A DNA stretch of 64,000 bases from Camillea tinctor (Eukaryota > Ascomycota > Sordariomycetes > Xylariales > Xylariaceae). This document shows, in pieces, positions 54,958 to 64,000 of this stretch. A program made the position numbers and the translations under genes. Below the pieces are notes generated by a model. The model was not told the DNA's origin. It worked only from the letters and a program-made list of their open reading frames with translations, and searched no databases. The stretch covers positions 62,001 to 126,000 of the forward strand of contig MU394086.1 of the NCBI GenBank assembly GCA_022578605.1. The letters run 5' to 3'. Each line of letters starts with the position of its first letter. Position 1 is the first letter of the stretch.

Positions 54958-57900
54958 ATGGCTTCCTTCCGAGTCATCTTTCGCAGAGCATTCGTTCTCC
55001 CCTTACCAGCGTACTCTGCGGGCGTCCTTGCACGGGATCGCTCACTAGGGTAGTGGCGGGCCAGCGGCGATGGATCAAATGCGAACGGGGGGTTGCGGCG
55101 AAGGCATAGAGAGCGGGAAATAGCGGGGATTTAGGGGGCTCGGGTTCCTCCTACTCCTTGGTACATCTCCATGTATTGCGAAACAACCCCGCGTTCTCTC
55201 TCGCGAGCTAGACACAATGATAATTATACCATCGATTTCTTTCTTACCTGTCTAACCTTCCTAATCCTGCATCGCGACAACGACGATCTGCACCGGTGCC
55301 TTTTTATCTTAATCACACGGCAGAGGGGGAATCAAAATATCCAACGGATGCGGGTCAACGGGGTGGGAAAGAGGGAGATGTTTACGGGGTCTAATGGGTG
55401 AAAGCGCGGACGGGACATGAACGGGCAATGAGTTGAGAATTAGGGGTCTTTGTTTTCTTTTTCTTTTTAGGGGGTCAATGTCGAGATGAGTTCTCACATA
55501 CACGGGTCATGTTTTCTATATCTCACAGGGTATTTCATACATATTTCAATATATATGAGATGCCTTACAACTTTTCCCGGCCTCTTTGGCTGCTTCGTAT
55601 TCCTTGGTGATGAACTATGCTCGTAATCTCATCGGCGGCTTTCACTTTCGCGCCCGGTGAAGTCTCCATTAACTAATGAACTAACTAGAAAGCATTTCTT
55701 CCCATCTTCGGCCGGCCACGTGATAACAAGAGCGTTGCTCCGGACCAGGGCTCGGGAGTCGTCCGGGGTGGTGTGATCGCTGAGTGTGAAACGCGGGGGG
55801 TGGAAATCAAACATGGCTACCACCCTTCCGAACGTAGGGAGACCGCCACATTCATGTACACGAAAAGGTCTCATGGTTCGATATCATCCTCCTGGATGAA
55901 GGATGTATCGTCGAACTATCTCACTATCAACAGCCCATCCGATGTCTGACATGGTGAAGGCAATGCGCAGTATTGGACGTGGCGAGATAATCATGGCATT
56001 TAGCTCAAGATGGGACTGATATGGACGTCTTGAGCACTATGAAACATTTAGCAAGGGCTAGTTCCTGGACTGTAGTAAGTCTATGAAGAGAAAGACTACA
56101 GACGCTTATTCCCCTGACTCTAGTGACAGGTCTCAGACGAAGCAAACCTTCGCCATGTGTAAGCAAGGCTTCCCGTGACTTATTTCTGCTGTCTAACTTT
56201 CGATCAAAGCCAATAGCCCGATAATCTCATTGAAGACCAGCAAACAAGCGAATGCTTTCATCGCCAACATACACTGCCAACAAGAATATGGACCCGATCG
56301 TTCCTGTTCTAGCCGGCACCTGACGCCAGCGGATGCTCTGGATGGCAGGAGCACTTGGTTGGCATCTCTAGTACTTACTACGATGCCCTCCCTATCCCAT
56401 ACTTAGAAGCATAGACGTCCCACCGAGAGTCCCGAAAGAACGTATCAGCAATCTCAATACGAAAGCCCGCCGTCCCTTACGAGCCTCCTCCTTACAGCAC
56501 TAGAAAAGCACCCCTTGCAGGACTAGGATGATAACTTGAGAAGCTGCGAGAAGGACCCTGAGGGCGGCTGAGAAAGCTGAACATAACGACTCAAAAGAAG
56601 ACCCCCAGAATTAAGACATGTTTTCCCATACACTGCCGACGCGTATACTGCTCGTATCATGCAAGTGCACGTGGACGGCTAGCAAGCAAGCTGGGTGCGA
56701 CGGAAGACTAAGGCAAAGGGGTGCACTTCAAAATAGCAAGAAGATGGGTATGTACATAGGTAGGCTAGTTAGATCACGTTTTCTTCCGGTTGTGTAGGTA
56801 CTGACGGATGGCTAGGTACGTAGGATAGTTAGTCAGAAACATCTCCCTTTAGTGGTAAACTTAGATATATCCAAGGTACGATCTATCTATCTGCTCATCT
56901 ATCTGGGGTTCTAAGAGAAGAGGCTAGGCGGAATTGCCAAGTCTAAAAACTGCCTGCGCCAACATCAAGCCCCCGTCATTCATTATCCACCAACGAGACG
57001 AGTCCTTGAACACAGCCGGTCTGAGACAGCTGAGAACCTTTCCGCTGTGGGGATGACTGGCTTCCTTGATATCTCTATTTTCTTCTTAAGATATGGATTG
57101 TTTGGTTATGGGGAGGGAGGGGTGGTATTGTGTTAGGGTAACCTGCACAGGACTCGGTGCAAGTCATTATAAGGACGAGAGAATACCGAAGAGAAATACC
57201 TACCTACCTACCTAGCCTACCGAGCAGAGGAGATAGCCGCGATAATTACCAACCAGGCTCTCTCCCTCCCCCGAAAATAAATCGAGTGATAAATACTTTT
57301 CCCTTGACGAGCCTTGCAGAAAACGGGGGAGGGGGGAGTGGGTATGAGAAAACCACGAACCATTTTCGTCGACCCGAAAGTCAGTCAGAAAAAAAGGTTC
57401 AATTCACAAGGGGCAAACTCTTGGCCTTCTCTGTCTCTCCACGTTCTCACATCTTCACCGATCGGATGGGAGTGGGCGGGTGAATACATATAATTAAGAT
57501 GCGATAGGATAGGATCTACAACGATAAAGCAGAAGAGAAAATATTTTCTCTCTCTTCAAAGTAGATATGTAGTTTATTATGCACCATCAACATGCATATT
57601 CAATGATCTACTCTTTTCTTCCTCTACGTTTATTTCCCAAAGAATAAACAATTCCAAATTTCGCCGTAGGAATGGGGGATTTCCTGATTACTTTGCATAT
57701 ATGACAATATCTAAAAGTTGATCGGTAGATACATACTTAGGTAGGTAAGTAGACGCCAATTTTTTTGGTTCCTTGGGCTGTCGATCGGGCATCTATCTAG
57801 TATTCCTTTTCCCCCCTACCTTCTCGTGTTCTCCTTTGGGCAGAATAACGACACTCCCAAAAATAAAACAAAACCACCCCTCAAAAAATTCCTGACTAGC

Positions 57901-59593
57901 CAATGCATGCGTGCGGTATACTACGCTAAATCCCCCCAAAAGGTGGTTGGATGGATGAAGAAAAAAAGAGACACAAAAGAACCGGCACAGTTCCCCAGCC
58001 CTATCAAAAGCCGTCTCCGATAAAATCATCCAAGTCAGACAGCATATATGCGGCTCAGCCACAATGCGAACGCGTGTCTGGCAGCTCTTGACTTGATCTA
58101 CCTAACCTACCCAAGCCTACGGTTAGACGGTAAAAGGAAAAGGCAAAAAAAAGAGAAGAAAATCAAGGCGGTCACGTTTAAGGCTGAGTTGTAATTGGCG
58201 ATGTGCCTGCAGGGGACAGACAAATATGTGTGCTTTTTGTGATGCAGCTTGCTTAGTTAATTCTTCTTCCCGTGTACTGTATACAGACGAGAAACGACAG
58301 GACAGGTTTTTCTCTCTCATGCCTCCTTGCTGGCACGACCGGGCAGTTTTTGGGTACGGCTCGGTATGTAAGCAGAAGGATGATAGGATGAGAGACGTTG
58401 ATAAGCGTTTGGTATGTGTAAGTCCTGTTGGAACTGGAGCCGGCTTTTTGACAATACTAACCTAGTGCACTTCCCGCTGCTACGCATGTCTCTCTCCCTC
58501 TCTCTCTCTCTTTCCATCCTACCCTATGTATTGTCCGTCTTACTAGTACAGCCGACATCTCCAAAACATCCCGTGGGTAAATCCATACGGGAAGTAGATA
58601 GATCGCGAGCCGATATTCCTACGATATCTCTAGCACCGGCGAATCGCCAAGACACAGTACAACACGCTCTACCTGCCTATCTCCGTCAGTCCCGCGGGGC
58701 TGATCCCTGGTGCTAAGGTACAGACAGAGCCTTGTTTCCTAGTGATGAGGGGCCTGGCCCATCGTAGTCTCACCAAAGGGATGAGATCGTAGCAGAAGTC
58801 GTCGTCATAAGTAGCACGAAAAGAGAGAGGAAAGTCGCGGGTAACACTGCATGGCCTTTCTTGGAAAACGTGAGGGCGGCAGTGCAAGACAACCGAAACC
58901 TCGCCAAGCCTGCACCGTACATATGATCATGTAGCTTAGCTACTCTAGACAGGCACCTCACGGTATATATATTTATATATTTAGATCGATTGGGGGAGGG
59001 GGAGGGGTGGTGGTTGACGTGTTGCGTGTATTTGCGAAGAATCCTAAACACCCTATTTGCCTGCGCGGCTCTCCGGATGGGGTCCACGATCGGCGCGGCG
59101 TGCGGGCGATGTCATCCTTTTTTGCTATGGAGACGGGTAGGCGTGTTTGTTTCGTTTAACCAACCAAACTGACGTGACCATCCGTTTTGTGCAGAGAGTG
59201 ATCGAGTACCTAGGAAGGTAAGATAGACGATTCGAGGAGCGAGAGCTCGCCTAGTCCTACCACGTTACTCCCGAGACGGATCATTAAGTCAGAGTGCGGA
59301 AAGACGAGAAAGCCCCCGATTTTTCTTTTTCCCTATTCGTATTATGCCATCACCTACTTGGGCAGATATTATGACGAACTAGATAGTTTAACTAGCGAAT
59401 TTATCTCTCCTTTTCTTGTCTCATCTCTTTTCCCTGTTCTCTTCTGTTATTCCTATCTTGAAGTTTCTTTTCCCATGTCGACTTCTCTTTATTGAGAGAG
59501 CCATCTATAATACCAGTTGCATGCAGTAGGAGTCCAGTATCTATTCAAGTCATATCCGGGATTTTGATTTTACCTACCTGCCCTTAACACCCT
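54958..59593. other. Long gene-poor interval
   Basis: About 4.6 kb with no convincing gene. A minus-strand frame at 55629-55874 (81 codons, with VAMFDFHPPRFTLSDH) is the most protein-like but is unsupported. A CTAC repeat cluster lies at 57198-57221, TAGGTAGG at 57737-57750, and a TCTC run at 58492-58512. Confidence 0.55.
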
Positions 59594-60658
59594 ATGCGGT
59601 GCTCACTTCTGCTCTTGACGTTCGCGTCAAGCGCCGCCCTCACGGGCGCCGCGCCGCTGGGGAGCAGGCTCACCCAAAGCAGAGACCTAGACGTAGCTCC
59701 ACGGGAGCCCATAAGTCTTCCCCCCTCAGCTCCCATCACCGAGCTTCATGTTCGCAGCATCGAGCGGAGAGAAGAAGAAGCAGTCGCTTATCCCCTATCG
59801 ACAAACAAACGCGACGACGACGACGAAGAAGACCGTGAGGAAGAAGATGAGGACAGGCGCGATGGATGGGACGACGACGACAACCGGCTCAGGTCCGGCA
59901 TCATCGCCGCAATCGTCGTAGCCTCCATCCTGGGGTTCCTATTCATGCTCTTCCTACTCTGGTGGTTCGTGATCCGGCGGCGGCGCAACAACAACAACAA
60001 CAACAACAACAATAAGAATGGGGTCGGGGCCATGGCAGGCGCCGAAAGGTCGGCAGCCAAAGACGAGGAGGCTGGCAACTTCACGACCGTCGACCTGCGG
60101 GGCGGGCGCCCGGACGGCTTCACCACCACAACCACCACTTCCACCACGCGAAGCAGCAGCAGCAACAGGGACGGCCCGCCGTCCATCCCGCCTCCCACCA
60201 CCATCGGCCTAGCGCTCACCACGCCGCCCTCCCCGCAGACCCCCTCGCCCAGCACGCCAAACTACAACCTCATCGCGACGACCCCGGACCACGCCGCGGC
60301 AGTGGCCGCGATCGTGGCAACGGGGGGTGAGAAATCCGCGCCTCCGCAATACGCGCCCCCTCCCTCGCACCCCCCACACCCGCCCTCCCCCGGCACCACG
60401 CACCTCCCGGCCACGGCGCCTCCCGCCGAGGACGTCACGCCGCTGTACGACTACCGTGCCCAGCAGGAAGACCACAACCACCGGCTGTCCACGGGGACGT
60501 TCTACCCGGCGCCGCACCACGACTACCGCGCGGGGCAGGGGCAGACGCCGGCGTCGCCGCCGGAGTACGAGGAAGCGGCGGGGATGGGGACGGCGGTGAG
60601 CCCGGTGAGTCCGGGGCCGCACGGGTACGGGTACGGGTACGGGCGTAGGATCGGGTAG
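59594..60658 (+). CDS. Single-pass membrane protein with acidic ectodomain and two PPxY motifs
   Basis: Single exon, 354 residues. A signal peptide (residues 1-20, MRCSLLLLTFASSAALTGAA) precedes an ectodomain that is strongly acidic at 72-96 (runs of Asp and Glu). One membrane helix (about 102-127, ending LLWWFVI) is followed by RRRR and a run of nine Asn encoded by AAC repeats. The cytosolic tail is Pro/Thr/Ser-rich and contains PPQY (250-253) and PPEY (322-325), ending in GYGYGYG. PPxY motifs bind WW domains of Rsp5/Nedd4 ubiquitin ligases; fungal adaptors such as Rcr1 share one membrane helix, basic juxtamembrane residues and PPxY motifs. A Rsp5-adaptor or wall-sensor role is inference. 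The GC-rich coding strand produces long spurious frames on the opposite strand. Confidence 0.8.
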   Translation: MRCSLLLLTFASSAALTGAAPLGSRLTQSRDLDVAPREPISLPPSAPITELHVRSIERREEEAVAYPLSTNKRDDDDEEDREEEDEDRRDGWDDDDNRLRSGIIAAIVVASILGFLFMLFLLWWFVIRRRRNNNNNNNNNKNGVGAMAGAERSAAKDEEAGNFTTVDLRGGRPDGFTTTTTTSTTRSSSSNRDGPPSIPPPTTIGLALTTPPSPQTPSPSTPNYNLIATTPDHAAAVAAIVATGGEKSAPPQYAPPPSHPPHPPSPGTTHLPATAPPAEDVTPLYDYRAQQEDHNHRLSTGTFYPAPHHDYRAGQGQTPASPPEYEEAAGMGTAVSPVSPGPHGYGYGYGRRIG

Positions 60659-62089
60659 CCGCGGCCGGTGGGTTAGAGAGGGATGGGAGAGTAAGGGGTG
60701 GATGAGGGGGAAGAGTTTGGTTCTTCTCTTCTTTCTAGGAGGGAGAGGGGGGTGAGTAGAACGGAATGGGGAAAGGGGGGGACATGATTTATTATTTTCA
60801 TCTTCCATTTAGGGGTTTGGGTGGTCTTCTTTTTTTTGGTTTTGGATTTGGGTCGGATCGTTTGCGAGAGAGCCCGTCAAACTACTATTCAACACGCCCA
60901 ACACCACCACACCAACAACACATCTCCTACTTCATTCCCCCCCTCCCCTATTCTACTCACCTGATCCTAAACCAACCTTTTCCCTCTTCCCCCCTTCTCT
61001 CCCACTCTAACCCGCCGAAGATGCGTGTGCTTACCTTTATGTTTACCCATTTTTCTGTTTTTCTAGTATTTTTTCTCATATCCCGAAGTAGTTGGTTGTG
61101 GTGGTTTTGACGTTGGAGGTGGTGGTAGCAGCAGCAGCAATAGTGAAGCAAAAGTTCGTTTTGCTGGGAAGAAACAAAGCAAGGGTTACCCTTGGCAAAA
61201 GAAGAGGGGAGCAGAGTGGGGGCGGGGCTGATGACAGGGACAGGGGTGGTCCCAACGTGAGGGGTTGTGTGTGGCCTGTGGTTGTCACTATGCGGAGCGG
61301 AGGGCTTTTCCTTCTTCTCTCCTTATGATGAGTGATGAATGAAGCACGAAGTATGAATGGATATCCCTATAATACTGCCGGGGAGACAACCAAGAAAAAA
61401 AAAAGAAAAAAACACCGAAAAAGGAGGAGGAAAAGAAATACCTTACTATTATTTCCTTTTAATTATGTTAATTAGTCACTGGTGGTAACATATATATATC
61501 CCACCACACAGACCGACAAGCGCTGCTTGTTAGCGGGCTCACGGATTGGAGGATGGTAACTACGAGGCCATACGGATTTATGCATGTTTCCTAGGAAACT
61601 TCTCACTTACATACTTCGATACTACATTCCTTTGTCAATAGAAAAACAGAACTCATTCATACTTGCTCACATCGCATCCCTGATTTGTGTGACGGGTCGG
61701 ATATGGACCTAAACTGTACTCGAGAACGACTAATACGAAGAGGGAAAATGAGAATGCATTGACAAAACTCATAGTGTGAACATTGTCTAAGTAGCTAGTT
61801 AGTAAAATATAGAAAACGCCTCCGTCCTTCCAGGAGAATCTGAAGAAAAAAAATTGTACATATACCGAACTCGAGAATCATGCTTGTCTGTGTGGGGGCT
61901 AACAGCCATATCGGAAATGCAGGTATGCCGGAAACAGGGGACAATCTATTTACACTCTGGTGCAAATGAGAGTTCCTAGGTAGCTATCAAGCAAATCGTA
62001 TCTCATCCATATCGTTAAGGAAATAATGAAAAAAAATGAAAAAGAGAATAAGAAAAACATAGATCCGTCACGCCATAGGCCAATTCCTC
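60659..62089. other. 3' flanks of convergent genes
   Basis: About 1.4 kb holding the 3' ends of the PPxY protein gene (plus) and the RBR ligase gene (minus). No gene recognised. Confidence 0.6.
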
Positions 62090-63950
62090 TCATGCTGTAA
62101 TATGGTGATCAGTGCCTACAGGCTCCACATAGTTCCTCCATTCTGATACCCTACTCATACCGCGTCCCTGGCCAGTGAGCCCAGCCATAACCGAATCCCG
62201 TGGCGGTTCTCGCTCCCGATGTCGTCTCCTACCTGTAGGGGGATACATGGCCATATCATCCATGTAGTCTTGGGTAGCAGCTCGCCGTGGCGCCATTCGC
62301 TCAGCAAGTCGTGGATTTTGCATACTATCATACATTTCTCCTTCCATCGTTGGTCTCCTGAGGCCGTTACTCGACATCCCCGGCATTCCGGGCGGCTGTG
62401 GAGGAGGTGGGGGACCCATTGACCTCGGAGGATGAGGAGGCGGCGGAATCGGGTGATGGAAAGAATGGTGCGTCGGGCTTGTACCTTGACGTTGTTCAAA
62501 TCGGTCGGCTAGGCGTTCCATCGAGGACGCGCGAACCCCACGTGACCGGTTGATGCCAGTGACGTAGTCCGTCACTGTGGAGTTGGCTCTTTCAAACGAG
62601 GGCATGGCTGCAGCTGGGGCGTGCTGTGGTGTAATCACACTCTGTGCTCGTCTGTAATTGTCACCCATAAAGGGACCGCCCGCATTACCCATGCCCATGC
62701 CCATACCCATACCCATACCACCCATGCCCATAGCATTACCCAGTCCATCTAGATATTCGTCGTCCGTGTCTTCATACTGAAGTTTTCTCGCTAATTCTTC
62801 ATCCCGCTGTTCTTGGAGATGTCGGAAATGCATCTCTTCGTCGTATGTATTCGGTCGAAATCGTGCCCCCTGGGTAGGTAATGGATTGGCCCTGTAATTT
62901 GGAAAGGTGTCACTACCACCAAGTCGGTCACGATCCACCATGGGAACCGGAATGTCCATATCATCGACCCCATCGTGTTCAGCTGTGTCATAGCTAAACC
63001 AAGGACATTCGCATGTCTTCCATTTTGCTCCACATATCATGCAGAACTCTGCGTTACAACGGCTAGAGGTGTTTGTTAGCGAATTCTTATCCATAGGGAC
63101 AGAATGGTAACCTACCAGGTCATATGGTTGCATCCTTCCTTCAACTCGACCATACTTTTACATCTGAAGCAACGCTGCCAGCCGTGTTGCTTGGCGTCTT
63201 GTAACAATGCATTCGTTGCGGCGTCTGCAGGGCAGTGCTTCGATTCGTGCCATTTATTATTGCAGGCACAGCAGACCCGTGTACCGCATTTGCTGCACTT
63301 TGCGATTTTGCGACCATTTCGGTGACGATGAATGCGATCAGGCTTGATCCACTCGCCGCACTTCTTAGCTGGGCAGTAAACACGATTGCGGGTAGAAAAC
63401 TCGGCAAACTTGCGGTTCCAGGTTCTTTTGAATTCGTCTTTAAAGAGCTTGTCAACATGTTTCAATGGTATACATTCAGAAGTGCAACATTTCGGCGGCA
63501 TTTGCTGCGGGTCTTTGACGGAAAGCTTGAATGCTCGCTTTAAACAGGTCTTGCACATTCGATGACCACATTTGAGCTTCGGTGCCTCTTTGGAAGGCAG
63601 ATCGTCGAGACAAACGACACATTCAACACTAGATAATCGATTAGTTCGTCTACCTTTTTTCTTCTATAGGCTCCATAGTCTTGTATGAATGCATTCTCTT
63701 TTTTTCTTTTCTCAACATGCGAAAATTGGAAGCTTACGTCTTGGGGTTCTTTTCCGGGGGCTGTTGGTGGACTGCTGGGGCAAAAAAGCCTCCCAGGCCC
63801 ATACTCATGCCCATGTTCATGAAGCTCGAACGTCTCGACGAGGTGCTCACGCTCCGTACCGAAGGTGCGCGGGAAGTTACACGCGAGCGTGGAAGTATAG
63901 TCCTCGGCTGGTAGCCCACGTCAGATTCGTAGTATTTCCTCATAATAGGC
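62090..63950 (-). CDS. RING-IBR-RING (RBR) E3 ubiquitin ligase, 5' end beyond the window
   Basis: Three exons are visible on the minus strand: 63738-63950, 63116-63628 and 62090-63062, with introns of 109 and 53 nt. The first visible exon begins after an ATTAG acceptor in mid-codon, so at least one upstream exon lies outside; a start at the internal ATG (63943) is possible but less likely. About 565 residues are seen. A Ser/Arg-rich part with MGMSMGLGG precedes RING1 (VECVVCLDDLPSKE, CGHRMCKTCL). An IBR follows (YCPAKKCGEWI, CSKCGTRVCCACNNKWH), then RING2 (CFRCKSMVELKEGCNHM and TCRCNAEFCMIC). The catalytic cysteine is the one in EGCNHM, codon 63130-63132. The following Zn-ligand Cys codon is split by the 63063-63115 intron. 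The C-terminal half is disordered with GM repeats (about 62693-62735). RBR ligases pass ubiquitin through this cysteine; substrate unknown. Confidence 0.9.
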
Positions 63951-64000
63951 CTAATAATAGATCATTAGCATGGCAAGAGCTTTGGGTGGAGTCTTCAATT

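Noticed and set aside
59788..60808. Long minus-strand frames opposite the PPxY protein gene
   Set aside because: Low-complexity Arg/Val/Ser products caused by antisense reading of a Pro/Asp/Thr-rich gene.
1..64000. Secondary-metabolite cluster around the oxygenase, or CRISPR-like arrays
   Set aside because: No synthase, transporter, P450 or cluster regulator is found, and the repeats seen are simple-sequence or coding repeats without regular spacers.

Overview
The window looks like nuclear DNA of a filamentous ascomycete, most likely a Sordariomycete. The grounds are short introns (53-128 nt) with GTAAGT/GTATGT/GTGAGT donors and CTAAC-type branch points. The recognisable proteins are Pezizomycotina-type: Nuf2, AP-3 beta, AVL9, cullin-1, a TOK potassium channel, an SRF1-like protein and a Mit_KHE1 protein. 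A block at the left edge has the near-total A+T composition expected after repeat-induced point mutation (RIP). The class assignment is inference; no rRNA or species marker is present.

Layout. 1-1240 is extreme AT-rich, RIP-like DNA. It ends abruptly at a TGTTGGAATA motif that resembles the start of a Copia LTR. 1.7-6.7 kb is gene-poor. A three-exon Fe(II)/2-oxoglutarate oxygenase lies at 6.75-7.86 kb. A disordered Ser/Arg-rich protein is on the minus strand at 10.4-12.8 kb. After 5.4 kb without a gene come NUF2 (18.3-19.8 kb), a conserved protein of unknown function (20.2-21.1 kb, minus) and the AP-3 beta subunit (21.7-24.2 kb). After another 4.5 kb gap come AVL9 (28.7-31.2 kb) and, convergent with it, cullin-1 (33.2-35.8 kb, minus; six exons including a 17-nt microexon), then the SRF1-like gene (37.5-38.5 kb, minus). 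39.6-41.1 kb holds a small divergent pair of unrecognised genes, one apparently broken. A Mit_KHE1 gene (42.0-43.0 kb), a Pro-rich single-pass membrane protein (43.2-43.9 kb, minus) and an eight-exon two-pore potassium channel (46.1-49.1 kb) follow.

The right part is more lineage-specific. Two secreted, Asn/Gln/Leu-rich proteins lie at 50.4-51.5 kb and 54.5-55.0 kb and share a Leu/Gln motif. The first carries NAD-type tandem repeats and dibasic KR sites. A single-pass membrane protein with an acidic ectodomain and two PPxY motifs is at 59.6-60.7 kb. A RING-IBR-RING ubiquitin ligase, cut by the window edge, is at 62.1-63.95 kb.

The housekeeping genes do not form a pathway cluster, although several act in vesicle traffic and membrane function (AP-3, AVL9, SRF1-like, TOK, Mit_KHE1) and several in ubiquitin conjugation (cullin-1, the RBR ligase, possibly the PPxY protein). 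I found no convincing tRNA or rRNA gene, CRISPR array or intact transposase. The best candidates for something undescribed are the two secreted repeat proteins and the 39.6-41.1 kb pair.
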